A stretch of 64,000 nucleotides of DNA from Ponticaulis profundi (GTDB lineage Bacteria > Pseudomonadota > Alphaproteobacteria > Caulobacterales > Hyphomonadaceae), in the NCBI RefSeq assembly GCF_042659465.1, contig NZ_JBHSSW010000013.1, positions 11,902-75,901 of the forward strand, written 5' to 3'. Below are positions 8,430 to 17,405 of this stretch, in pieces. The notes below the pieces were generated by a model that had not been told where the DNA came from, did no database searches, and saw only the letters and a list, made by a program, of their open reading frames with translations. Positions within the stretch are counted from its first letter, which is position 1. Each line of letters begins with the position of its first letter. A program made the position numbers and the translations under genes.

Positions 8430-11405
8430 TCACGCCACATCTTCGTTCGTTTCGAAGGTGCGGTGGGTGTCCGGCGCTGTATCTCCCGGCGCTGTGTCCA
8501 ATGGGGACTTCAGCGGCAATTTAAGCGTCAGTTCGGTCCATTCACCTTCAACACTATCGATTTCGACATCCCCATAGTGCATCTCAACCAGGCTTTTCAC
8601 GAGGTTCAGACCAATGCCTGTCCCCGGAATACCCGTTGATGTCGAAGCCCGGAAAAAGCGTTGGAAGATTTTTGATATTTCTTCCTTCGGAATGCCAATC
8701 CCGGTGTCTCTGACTTTCAGAGTAGCATACTGATCTTCAACAAACCCTTTCACGGACACATATTTGCGTTTGCCGGAATATTTCACGGCATTCGAAATGA
8801 TGTTCGTGACCACATTGTCCAGCAGCTTGGCGTCGCCGAACATGTTGGTTGGAAGCTCATCAATATCGACATCAATCGTGTACGTTGTCGCCACTTCCTT
8901 CTGGCGCGTACAAACCTCATTCACCAGATCCTTCAGGCTGAATGGCTCTGGTGACAGACGGATACGTCCTGACGACAGACGCGTCGCATCCAGCGTCCGC
9001 TCAACCAGCATGGTCATACGTTTGACCGTCGCCCGGATCGTGCCAACGCGTTCTCGAATTTCGTCTGGCGCAAGGCGGTCAGCGCGCTTCTCAATCCGGC
9101 GTGCAGCCCCATCGATAATGGTCAATGGTGTTCGGAACTCATGGCTTGCCATAGACACAAACTCAGCCTGCATCCGGTTCAGCTCACGCTCGGACGCCAG
9201 AGCTTTCTCCAGCTCCAGAGACTGGTTCATAATCGTCTGGGTACGCTCTTCAACGCGAGCGGCCAGTTCATCGCGGCTCGCAATCAGCTCAAGTTCGAGG
9301 TTTTTGCGCTCGGTGATGTTGCGATGGACAATCACACAGCCCGCATAGGTACCATCTGATTCAAAGATCGGCGTGTGGATCGCGTCCACCCAATATGGGT
9401 CGCCGGACTTCGGATAGATCAGCAGCTCTTCATTGACCGGCACATGGCTCGTGACCGCGCGCACAGAACGATCCAGCTTTTCGCGGTTTGTATCAGGGCC
9501 TGACAGAATGATATTGAGCGGCACATCGCACATCTCAGCCAGCGAATAACCCGTCATCTTCTCCATGGATGGGTTCACCCATGCCACAGAGTAATTCGTA
9601 TCGAGGATCGCCATGCCATCCGAAGCGTGACGCGCAATCAGGGCCAGGCGGTCTGATTCGGCGCGTGCAGATGCCAGTCGCTGGCGGATGGCACGATCTT
9701 CGGTAACATCTTCAATGACATGAACAAACTGACGCACCCGGCGATCTGTAAACACAGGAGACACAGCGCCGCTGAGCCAGAAATCCTGACCGTTCTTGCG
9801 CATAGCGAGGATTTCGTAATCGGCTGTGCGGTTGTCACGCAGGTTTTCTGAGACGCTCCGGATGACATCTTCATCCGCATCCGGGTGATTGATAACGTCT
9901 TCGAGGCGCACGCCTTCAAGCTCATGTGGTGCAAACCCACTCATCTGAGAGAAGGCGTCATTGCACCAGGTGACCCGGCCACGCCAGTCGGTCAGCACGA
10001 TGCCCTTGGTCGTGTGCTCAGCGCAAAGCGCGAGCTTGTAGACACGCGCCTTTTCCGCCTCCAACTCATCGAGCGCGCCAACGGTGGAACGCTGCGCAGG
10101 CAGGAACACACCAAACACCATGAAGCCGAAGATGAAGATGCCACCGACCAGGGACATGTCGCGGACCAGCAACTGCAGGTCATTTGTCTCTTTGGCGTGT
10201 ACCAGAACACGGCGCGATAATTCGCTTAAACGGCTTCCGAAAAGCAGCTCTTCAACCTTGGTAAAATCCGAGATCTGAGACTGAAGGCCAAAGCTCGACT
10301 TCAGAAACTGGTAGAAGTGATCCATTTCTTCCGCCAGCGAAATGCCGGAATCCTCGCCATTATGCGTAGCAAAGTTCGAATAGTAGAATTCGCGCACGCC
10401 ATCGGCTGTTGAAGGACTTGCGATCAGTTCTTCAACGCGTGTCTTGTTCTCATAGAAGCTCTGGATTTGCTCGAAGACGGTCGAAGGCACCTTCCAGCTC
10501 GACATCTCTGTCAGATCGCGCGCCTGATACTCCTGCGCCTGCACAAACAGTTCTGAGCGTTGCGCGTTGAGGGTTTCGGTCAGCCGTGCCAGTTCAAAAT
10601 ACGTCGTTGATCGGCGGGTCGAGTAGTCGGTCGCCTGAAACACAGAGATCGACAACAGCGCCGTCAGAAAAGCGGCCACGGCATATCGGCGCCAGTGCTG
10701 ACGAGGGTCGGAGCCCGTAACAAAGGTCAGGCTGACGGCAATCACCGTTGAAATGGCGAGAAAACACTGCAGTCGGCGCGCATCCAGACCAACATCGGAC
10801 AGCATTTCGTACTGCGTGACATCAAACTGAATGCCATGTACCAGGCTGAGCTGAATGGCCGGAAAGGCCAGTCCGACAAGCGGAATACCGAGCAGCGTCA
10901 GGCGGCTTTGGTTCTTGTAAATCAGGCGCGAATGAAAAATGGCATAGAAGGCGCAAATCGGCAGAACGGTCGCCAACAGAAAGGTCATGTCGATCGTCGT
11001 CGGCTTGACCGGATAGGCCATCATCAACGTCAGCACGCCTTGCACCGTACAAACCGAAACGACCCATGCACCCGCCGCAGCGCGGATGATCCGATCGCGC
11101 TTCACATTGGACATCCACAAGGTCACAAGCGCCCCGGCAGACGCCGTCAGCAACAAAATGACCAGCTCACCTGCCGTGATGTGAATTTCGCGCGGATTGG
11201 CGGTGAACAGTAGGACGAGCAGAACATGCCCGAAAAACTGCTGCGCAATCAGCATGCTCAGAATGCTGCGATCACTGTAAGAGGTCGATTGGCCCCGCCC
11301 CGCAAAATTTCGGAACCGGATGACAACGAACCCCAGAATTGCCAGTCCCGCAATAAACATTGCGGCATTTGCCAATTCATACCCGGAAAGAGGAATTCCC
11401 AACAT
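8430..11405 (-). CDS. Membrane-bound PAS sensor histidine kinase
   Basis: A 991-residue kinase. Residues 1-250 hold about eight hydrophobic segments; a likely extracytoplasmic helical region follows (about 255-405) and a further membrane helix (about 410-432). Then come two PAS domains (about 455-575 and 590-705, the second with the WVNPSMEKMTGYSLAEM pattern), a coiled coil, HisKA (FVSMASHEFRTPLTIIDGA, His near 753) and HATPase_c with N-box (TNIISNAVKYSG), DTGIGIP and GTGIGLNLV. It has no receiver domain, so phosphate must pass to a separate regulator, probably the one two genes downstream. I chose the ATG at 11405 (AGGTGGG upstream) over a GTG at 11441 with no binding site. Confidence 0.9.
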   Translation of the reverse strand: MLGIPLSGYELANAAMFIAGLAILGFVVIRFRNFAGRGQSTSYSDRSILSMLIAQQFFGHVLLVLLFTANPREIHITAGELVILLLTASAGALVTLWMSNVKRDRIIRAAAGAWVVSVCTVQGVLTLMMAYPVKPTTIDMTFLLATVLPICAFYAIFHSRLIYKNQSRLTLLGIPLVGLAFPAIQLSLVHGIQFDVTQYEMLSDVGLDARRLQCFLAISTVIAVSLTFVTGSDPRQHWRRYAVAAFLTALLSISVFQATDYSTRRSTTYFELARLTETLNAQRSELFVQAQEYQARDLTEMSSWKVPSTVFEQIQSFYENKTRVEELIASPSTADGVREFYYSNFATHNGEDSGISLAEEMDHFYQFLKSSFGLQSQISDFTKVEELLFGSRLSELSRRVLVHAKETNDLQLLVRDMSLVGGIFIFGFMVFGVFLPAQRSTVGALDELEAEKARVYKLALCAEHTTKGIVLTDWRGRVTWCNDAFSQMSGFAPHELEGVRLEDVINHPDADEDVIRSVSENLRDNRTADYEILAMRKNGQDFWLSGAVSPVFTDRRVRQFVHVIEDVTEDRAIRQRLASARAESDRLALIARHASDGMAILDTNYSVAWVNPSMEKMTGYSLAEMCDVPLNIILSGPDTNREKLDRSVRAVTSHVPVNEELLIYPKSGDPYWVDAIHTPIFESDGTYAGCVIVHRNITERKNLELELIASRDELAARVEERTQTIMNQSLELEKALASERELNRMQAEFVSMASHEFRTPLTIIDGAARRIEKRADRLAPDEIRERVGTIRATVKRMTMLVERTLDATRLSSGRIRLSPEPFSLKDLVNEVCTRQKEVATTYTIDVDIDELPTNMFGDAKLLDNVVTNIISNAVKYSGKRKYVSVKGFVEDQYATLKVRDTGIGIPKEEISKIFQRFFRASTSTGIPGTGIGLNLVKSLVEMHYGDVEIDSVEGEWTELTLKLPLKSPLDTAPGDTAPDTHRTFETNEDVA

Positions 11406-11443
11406 TACCCACCTGACGTATTTTGTCAGAGGGAACCACAAAC

Positions 11444-11486
11444 AGTTTAAAAAACCGCTCCGGTGGTTGTTGGAAGTTTAAAAAAC
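11444..11486. repeat. Two 12-bp direct repeats spaced 31 bp, before the PAS kinase
   Basis: AGTTTAAAAAAC occurs at 11444-11455 and again at 11475-11486. The 31-base period is about three helical turns, so both copies face the same side of the DNA. They lie 39-81 bases upstream of the kinase start and 42 or more bases past the ptsN stop. This is a plausible tandem operator or a curved promoter element for the kinase operon. Confidence 0.5.
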
Positions 11487-11527
11487 ACCCGCAAGATAGT
11501 CTTAATAACCAAACATGGTTAGTCGAT

Positions 11528-11998
11528 TCATGCGGCGGTGCTGGTCACCTGATTGCCCAGAATCATGCGGATTTCCTGCTCATCTTCAGCAGATCGCAAT
11601 TCATCGCGCAGCTCTGACTGACGCATGACACGCGCGACTTTCGCAAGCGCGCGCAAATGATCTGCGCCAGCACCATCCGGTGCCAGAAGCATGAAGACAA
11701 GGTCGCAAGGCTGTTCGTCAACCGAATCAAAATTAACCGGCGTCAGAAGGCGTGCAAAGCCGCCAATCGGCTGTGTCACACCTTCCAGTCGGGCGTGCGG
11801 CAGCACAACACCATGGCCCACGGCCGTGGAGCCGAGCTGCTCGCGCTCCAGTATGGCGCTTAGAATTTCACGTTCAGGAACATGCGTCACAGCGGCCATG
11901 GCTGCCGACATGCGTGTAAACACCTGTTTGGCGCTGGTGCACGTCAAAGCCGGAAGAACCGGGCCTCCGTTCAGAAGATCTGAAAGGTCTTTCGCCAT
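11528..11998 (-). CDS. ptsN: PTS IIA-like nitrogen regulatory protein (EIIA-Ntr)
   Basis: A 156-residue EIIA domain protein with the phospho-acceptor His68 in GVVLPHARLEG and the conserved REQLGSTAVGHG just before it. It receives phosphate from the PEP-PtsP-NPr chain and links nitrogen/carbon status to potassium transport and stress responses. It is the last gene of the rpoN-hpf-ptsN set and lies 37 bases after hpf, an order conserved across Proteobacteria. Confidence 0.93.
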   Translation of the reverse strand: MAKDLSDLLNGGPVLPALTCTSAKQVFTRMSAAMAAVTHVPEREILSAILEREQLGSTAVGHGVVLPHARLEGVTQPIGGFARLLTPVNFDSVDEQPCDLVFMLLAPDGAGADHLRALAKVARVMRQSELRDELRSAEDEQEIRMILGNQVTSTAA

Positions 11999-12035
11999 AC
12001 TAAGTCCAATTTCGCTTGGTCGCTCCGGACGTCAC

Positions 12036-12626
12036 TTAAGACGCGTTACCGGGATCGACCCACCCAATGTGTCCATCACTGCGCCGGTAGACCATATTCA
12101 GTCCGCCATGAACAGCGTTTCGAAACATAAGTGCCGGAACATCCATCAGTTCCAGCTGCATGACCGCCATAGAAGCAGTCATTGTGTTCACTTTGGTCTG
12201 CTTTTCAGCAATGACCGCCGGAGCTTCGACCGTATCGTAATCGACTTCGTCATCTTCACCGGCCTCTTCTTCGACCGGCGCCAGAACAGAGTATGCCGCC
12301 ATTTCGGCAGGAATAGGGCTCTTGTCTGAGCGGTGGTGATCTTTCAGTCGACGTTTATACCGTCGAACCCGCTTTTCGAGCTTGTCCAGTGCAAGTTCGA
12401 ACGCCGCATATGGATCATCCGCTTCCGCGCTGCTCTGAAGCGAAATTCCAGATGGCAGAGCCACCTGACATTCGGCTTCATAGAGATGCCCATCCTTGGC
12501 CATGCTGACATTGCCTTCGGTGGCGCGGTCGAAATATTTCGTCACCGCATCCTCAAGCCCGTTTTCAATGCGCGTACGCAGGGCATCACCGAGATCGATA
12601 TTTTTACCGGCAATTTGAATATGCAT
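12036..12626 (-). CDS. hpf: Ribosome hibernation promoting factor, long form
   Basis: A 196-residue protein: an N-terminal HPF/RaiA domain (MHIQIAGKNIDLGDALRTRI through about residue 105, with the basic RRYKRRLKDHH stretch) and a C-terminal dimerisation domain (about 140-196; FRNAVHGGLNMVYRRSDGHIG). Long HPFs join two 70S ribosomes into inactive 100S particles. The frame stays open upstream to 12722, but the family start and an AAGGA before the ATG at 12626 decide the start. Between rpoN and ptsN, as usual. Confidence 0.93.
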   Translation of the reverse strand: MHIQIAGKNIDLGDALRTRIENGLEDAVTKYFDRATEGNVSMAKDGHLYEAECQVALPSGISLQSSAEADDPYAAFELALDKLEKRVRRYKRRLKDHHRSDKSPIPAEMAAYSVLAPVEEEAGEDDEVDYDTVEAPAVIAEKQTKVNTMTASMAVMQLELMDVPALMFRNAVHGGLNMVYRRSDGHIGWVDPGNAS

Positions 12627-12874
12627 GTCGGGTCCTTTTCTCTTGTCATTTATCCCCTCGCACCATGAGTGTGCATCACAGAATGAGGGTCTGACAAGAA
12701 TAAGGGCGGGCACTTGGACCAACTCTTCTGGGGAGTCAAGTCACGCAACCCTGAGGTTCAGACATAAGCTCCCCCTACCCCGGGGCTTGCGGCCCCAAAA
12801 GCATGTTCGAAAGTTTTCATTTTTTCTGGCGGACCGCTGTCGAGAAGGACCTCAAACGCAGAAAAACCAGAAAA

Positions 12875-14371
12875 TCAGGCCGATTGGCGCATCGCCCGGC
12901 GTCTCTGAACAGAGGACGGAATCCTCAAGGATTCCCGATACTTGGCGACAGTGCGTCGTGCGATATCGATCCCAAAGCCTCGCAACTCATCTACAAGTTG
13001 GTCATCTGACAGCACCGTATCGAGTGTTTCGGTATCAATCAGAGCCTTGATCCTGTGACGAACAGCCTCAGCCGAATGCGACTCTCCGCCGCCCGTCGAG
13101 GCAATCGCTGCCGAAAAGAAATATTTCAGTTCAAACAAACCGCGCGGTGAAGACAGATATTTGTTTGATGTCACCCGTGACACGGTGGACTCATGCATGC
13201 CAATCGCATCTGCGACCGTTTTCAGGTTCAGCGGACGCAAATGCGCGACACCGTGGACAAAGAAGGCATCCTGCTGGCGCACAACTTCCTGCGCGACCTT
13301 CAGAATGGTGCGTGCGCGCTGGTCCAGGCTCTTTATGAGCCAGTTGGCATTGGCCGCACATTCCTCGATAAATTCCTTTTCAGCGTCGCGTTTCGCATGC
13401 GCCGAGACTTCCGCATAATATGTGCGGTCCATCAGAATACGTGGCAGCGTATCGCTGTTCAGTTCCACCCCGAACGCGCCATGCGGCAATTCACGGACAA
13501 ACACATCCGGCACAACGGTTTGCGCAGCATCGCCGGCAAAGGCAGCGCCTGGGCGCGGTGTAAGCGCCTTGATCTCGGCAATCATGTCGAGCACGTCAGC
13601 GCGGTCCACACCGCACTTTTGAGACAACGCTGACAAATCATGTTTCGCAACCAGTGCGAGGTTCTCGAGCAGCGCTTGCATGGCCGGATCAAAGCGATCC
13701 ATTTCCTTCAGCTGCAGCGCCAGACATTCCTCCAGAGACCGCGCCATCACACCGGTTGGCTCAAAGGACTGACAGGCCAGAAGCACACGCTCCACCTGTT
13801 CCAGCTCGACACCGAGCTGTTCAGCCGACTGGTCGAGGTCAACACGCAGATAACCGCTGTCGTCGACATCTTCGATGAGCTGAGAGGCAATCAGTCGATC
13901 CGCCACCGTCCAGGATGACAGGTTCAGCTGATCTTTCAGGTGTTCCTTGAGGCTCTTTTCGGTGGTGAGCACGGATTCAAAATCAAAATCCTCACCGCCG
14001 CCACTCGATGGGCTCGCGCCTGCACCGGATGACGCGCTCGCGGCGCCATGCGCTGTGACGGCCTCATCAGAAGGGCCATCTGATTCATACGCGTCTTCAT
14101 GGGGGGCATCGAGATTGTCCTGCGCTTCACTCAGCCGCGCACCATCATCGAGATTGAGATCTTCGGAACTTGATTCGGAGGCGCTTTCAGGCGAATCGCC
14201 GCTCTGCTCACCATCATCGCGCTGCAGAAGCGGATTCTTTTCGAGCTCCTGCTCGATATATTCGGCCAGCTCGATATTCGAGAGCTGCAGCAGTTTGATC
14301 GCCTGCTGCAGTTGAGGTGTCATGACAAGGGATTGCCCCTGTCGAAGTTCTATTCGCTGTGAAAACGCCAC
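12875..14371 (-). CDS. rpoN: RNA polymerase sigma-54 factor
   Basis: A 498-residue sigma-54. The N-terminal activator-interacting region is glutamine/leucine rich (QLQQAIKLLQLSNIELAEYI), followed by an acidic linker (about 55-140), the core-binding domain (LTPRPGAAF), the helix-turn-helix region (VADAIGMHESTVSRVTSN) and the RpoN box (ARRTVAKYRE) near the C-terminus. I chose the GTG at 14371 because AGGAGG is placed 7 bases before it; an in-frame ATG at 14401 would overlap the lptB stop. The lptB-rpoN-hpf-ptsN order is conserved. Confidence 0.95.
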   Translation of the reverse strand: MAFSQRIELRQGQSLVMTPQLQQAIKLLQLSNIELAEYIEQELEKNPLLQRDDGEQSGDSPESASESSSEDLNLDDGARLSEAQDNLDAPHEDAYESDGPSDEAVTAHGAASASSGAGASPSSGGGEDFDFESVLTTEKSLKEHLKDQLNLSSWTVADRLIASQLIEDVDDSGYLRVDLDQSAEQLGVELEQVERVLLACQSFEPTGVMARSLEECLALQLKEMDRFDPAMQALLENLALVAKHDLSALSQKCGVDRADVLDMIAEIKALTPRPGAAFAGDAAQTVVPDVFVRELPHGAFGVELNSDTLPRILMDRTYYAEVSAHAKRDAEKEFIEECAANANWLIKSLDQRARTILKVAQEVVRQQDAFFVHGVAHLRPLNLKTVADAIGMHESTVSRVTSNKYLSSPRGLFELKYFFSAAIASTGGGESHSAEAVRHRIKALIDTETLDTVLSDDQLVDELRGFGIDIARRTVAKYRESLRIPSSVQRRRAMRQSA

Positions 14372-14381
14372 CGCGAGCCTC

Positions 14382-15116
14382 CTAGGCCGCGAACCTTTCA
14401 CCCAGATAGACCCGGCGCACTTCTTCGTTTGTCAGAATGTCCTGAGGTGAGCCTTCGAAAAGAACACGTCCATCATAGATAATGGAGGCTCGATCAACGA
14501 TTTCCAGTGTCTCACGGACCTGGTGGTCGGTAATCAGCACGCCGATGCCGCGTTCTTTCAGATAACGCACCAGATCAGAAATATCCGAAATGGCCAGAGG
14601 GTCGATCCCGGTGAACGGTTCGTCCAACAACATGAAACTCGGCCGGGATGCAAGCGCGCGTGCAATTTCGACCCGGCGGCGTTCACCACCGGAAAGCGAC
14701 ATCGCAGACTGCGATCGGATATGGGTAATGTTCAGCTCTTCCAGAAGCCCTTCCACCACCTGCTTGCGGGCGGCTTTGCTCTTCTCTGTCAGCTCAACAA
14801 CGCTCATCACGTTTTCTTCGACGGTCATACCGCGAAAAATAGACGTCTCCTGTGGGAGATAGCCGACACCCAGACGTGCTCGCTGATACATTGGCAGGCC
14901 GGTTACGTCCTCACCATCGATCTCGATACGTCCTTCATCAGCTGCGATGAGTCCCATCATCATATAGAAACAGGTGGTCTTACCTGCACCATTAGGGCCG
15001 AGCAGGCCAACAACTTCCCCACGTCGCAGAGAAAGCGAGACATCATGAACCACGCGTCGTTTCTTGAACGACTTGGCGAGGTTTGATGCTGTCAGACCGG
15101 AAAGGTCATCGCTCAC
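14382..15116 (-). CDS. lptB: LPS export ABC transporter ATP-binding protein
   Basis: A 244-residue ABC ATPase. Walker A is GPNGAGKTT, the signature is LSGGERRRVEIARAL, Walker B is FMLLDEPFTGIDP, and ITDHQVRETL supplies the H-loop. LptB2FG pulls LPS from the inner membrane and passes it to LptC and LptA. The gene follows lptA and lptC on the same strand; lptF and lptG are not in the window. The stop lies 10 bases before the rpoN start, so the two are probably co-transcribed. Confidence 0.95.
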   Translation of the reverse strand: MSDDLSGLTASNLAKSFKKRRVVHDVSLSLRRGEVVGLLGPNGAGKTTCFYMMMGLIAADEGRIEIDGEDVTGLPMYQRARLGVGYLPQETSIFRGMTVEENVMSVVELTEKSKAARKQVVEGLLEELNITHIRSQSAMSLSGGERRRVEIARALASRPSFMLLDEPFTGIDPLAISDISDLVRYLKERGIGVLITDHQVRETLEIVDRASIIYDGRVLFEGSPQDILTNEEVRRVYLGERFAA

Positions 15117-15228
15117 GCGTCTACTCCATCATTGTGGGGGCTTGTTATCAGCCTACGGCCCGATTTTTGCAGAGACCCCCTAAAATACTGTTGAAGCCGC
15201 GAAAAAAATGCGACTTCGCGCAATTCTC

Positions 15229-15765
15229 TTATTCTTCGCCGTCGGCTTCCTCGGTCACGAGTACCGTGCGAACGCGCTCACCCTTTTTCTTGGAGTTTGC
15301 GCTGACGGTTGATTTTCCGCTTCCAACCTCAATCACCAGGCGGTCGCCGACAATGACGTTCTCGCCACGTGTCACAATAACATCGCCGGTCAGGACAATG
15401 GTGTCATTCTGATAGTTATAGACGCCGCGATTGCCTTTGGCCTGCTCATTCGGCGTCATGTAGAAGACAGAACCTTCCGCCACGAGCTGCTTCACGGCAC
15501 CGACGCCACTTCCGATACCGGAATTGGCCTGACCTTCTGCCGGCTGCTTTTCTTCGAACAGGATGGTCAGCTTGTCCGTGCGGATCCGTGCATCGCCCTG
15601 AATGGCGTCGACATTGCCCATGTAGATGGCCTTGCTCTGCTTATCCAGAAACTCGAGCGTGTCCGCTTCGATCTGGATCGGGCCGCTCTGGCCACTCAGC
15701 TGAGCTGACGCACCGAAGGTCAGCGCTGACGCCAATACGGATACTGATACAAGTGCTTTCCACAT
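15229..15765 (-). CDS. lptA: LPS transport periplasmic protein (OstA-like)
   Basis: A 178-residue protein with a signal peptide (MWKALVSVSVLASALTFGASA) and an OstA/LptA beta-jellyroll domain (QIEADTLEFLDKQSKAIYMGNVDA region through VIVGDRLVIEVGSG). It bridges inner and outer membrane in LPS transport. It starts just after the lptC stop. A 112-base gap separates it from lptB. The end of the protein is rich in charged residues. Confidence 0.88.
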   Translation of the reverse strand: MWKALVSVSVLASALTFGASAQLSGQSGPIQIEADTLEFLDKQSKAIYMGNVDAIQGDARIRTDKLTILFEEKQPAEGQANSGIGSGVGAVKQLVAEGSVFYMTPNEQAKGNRGVYNYQNDTIVLTGDVIVTRGENVIVGDRLVIEVGSGKSTVSANSKKKGERVRTVLVTEEADGEE

Positions 15766-15766
15766 G

Positions 15767-16408
15767 TTACTCTCCTGTGTCCGGTTCCGAAGGCTCTAGC
15801 TCGGTCCAGACATTTCCCTTGAAGATGACGCGATCGCCGCCATCCAGAATTTCATAACTATCGGCCCTGATTTTGCCGATAGGTCCCTCACCCGTCAGGG
15901 GTTGCACACCGACCACACGGTTTTCCTGCACGAACAGACGTGCATGAGTCGTGCTGAAACGCATCCCGCTGGAATCCGTCATGATCACATCGTCAAAGAG
16001 TTCAAGCTGCTGCGTCGCCTGATCGAACTCACCGCGAGGCGCACTGACTGTGCCTGTAATGCTTTCATCCAGAGACGGTGAAACGAGTTCCACAATCGCC
16101 GGGTTTGCACCATTACGCTTAGCCGAGCTGGCCGTGATCACATAAGGCTGACCGGTTGCATCACGCCCGGAAAACCGCGGGTTCTGCATGGTCACCATAT
16201 TGTCGCCAGCATCGATGGTGCTCGCCGTTTCACCGCTGATCACGCTATAGGCCAGGCTGCCGATCATCACACCTGCAGAGATCGCTGCGATCGTCGTAAA
16301 CAACATGCGCAGAAAGCGCACCAGATCAGACCGCTTGCGTGCCTGCTCAAGAGAAAGTCGGCGCTTTGGCGCCCAGAAATCTTCTTGTGTTGCGGCAATT
16401 GCAGACAT
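15767..16408 (-). CDS. lptC: LPS export protein LptC
   Basis: A 213-residue bitopic protein: a basic cytoplasmic start, one membrane helix (about residues 31-57, FLRMLFTTIAAISAGVMIGS) and a periplasmic domain of repeated beta strands. It takes LPS from LptB2FG and hands it to LptA. Its position directly before lptA and after rnd is characteristic of Alphaproteobacteria and supports the call more than the divergent sequence does. Confidence 0.85.
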   Translation of the reverse strand: MSAIAATQEDFWAPKRRLSLEQARKRSDLVRFLRMLFTTIAAISAGVMIGSLAYSVISGETASTIDAGDNMVTMQNPRFSGRDATGQPYVITASSAKRNGANPAIVELVSPSLDESITGTVSAPRGEFDQATQQLELFDDVIMTDSSGMRFSTTHARLFVQENRVVGVQPLTGEGPIGKIRADSYEILDGGDRVIFKGNVWTELEPSEPDTGE

Positions 16409-16565
16409 GGCAGACGATGACTTTCCTGGGATTTTCCCGGTTCCTGATATGAACTAGCCGAAGCTGTGCGGCGAAACTAGGGCATTCTTTGGGCGTTGGC
16501 CACGAAGCCCCGGCATTTGCGCGCCGTTTGTGCAGTTCGAAAACGCTCTGACGGACCTTTGTCGA

Positions 16566-17183
16566 TCAGGCGTGCGCGAAAATATCGACCTCATCCCAGC
16601 CAGCGAGGTCCAGATCTGCGCGTGTCGGCAGAAAGTCAAAACAGGCGCGCGCAAGCTCAATCCGGTCTTCCCGCACCAGCATACGCGTCAGCTCATCACG
16701 GATCTTGTGAAGATGCAGCACGTCCGAAGCGGCATAAGCGAGCTGGGCATCCGTTAAGGTTTCAGCGCCCCAGTCAGAGCTTTGCTGCGCCTTCGACATA
16801 TCAACGCCGGCGAGTTCGCGAGACACGTCCTTCAGACCATGGCGATCAGTATAGGTGCGGACCAGTTTGGAAGCGATCTTCGTGCAGAAAACCGGGCGGC
16901 ATGTGACACCCAGATACTTTTTGATCATCGCCACATCGAAGCGCGCAAAGTGGAAAATCTTTTCAATGGAGCTGTCCGCGAACAACGCCTTCAGGTTCGG
17001 ACAATCATAGGAAGACCGGTCCATCTGAACGACATGGGCTGTGCCATCGCCTGCAGAAAGCTGAACCACACAGAGCTTGTCACGCACAAGCGAAAGACCA
17101 AGGGTTTCCGTATCTACGGCCACCGCATCAGGCCAGCTGAGCCCATCTGGAAGGTCGCCTTTATGCAGTGTGATCGAAGTCAT
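16566..17183 (-). CDS. rnd: Ribonuclease D family 3'-5' exonuclease
   Basis: A 205-residue DEDDy exonuclease. Exo I is VDTETLGL (about 22-29), Exo II contains HFARFDVAMIKKYL, and Exo III is YAASDVLHLHKI with its tyrosine. It has only the catalytic domain and no HRDC domains, as in the short alphaproteobacterial form that acts in tRNA and structured RNA 3' trimming. A 157-base gap separates it from lptC, so it may have its own transcript. Confidence 0.9.
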   Translation of the reverse strand: MTSITLHKGDLPDGLSWPDAVAVDTETLGLSLVRDKLCVVQLSAGDGTAHVVQMDRSSYDCPNLKALFADSSIEKIFHFARFDVAMIKKYLGVTCRPVFCTKIASKLVRTYTDRHGLKDVSRELAGVDMSKAQQSSDWGAETLTDAQLAYAASDVLHLHKIRDELTRMLVREDRIELARACFDFLPTRADLDLAGWDEVDIFAHA

Positions 17184-17405
17184 GCCGTTTTGCCTCTGTA
17201 CGTGGATGGATGGTCTCTTCCAGCCTCCGCCGACAGTGTCAAGTTTCCAGCCATGATATCAGGTTGCACGCGCCTGCCGCAGACGGATCTTCCACCTTCC
17301 GGCAGCACGAACATGGTTATCAGAAACCTCGCAATTGTTCTGAACGAATTCACGTCCGGTTACGCTCCTGCGGCTATCCTCAGTTGATAGAAAGAAAGAT
17401 AAGGG

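Noticed and set aside
17312..17386. 24-residue open frame (MVIRNLAIVLNEF...) before the EAL-like pair
   Set aside because: No ribosome binding site and nothing else to support translation.
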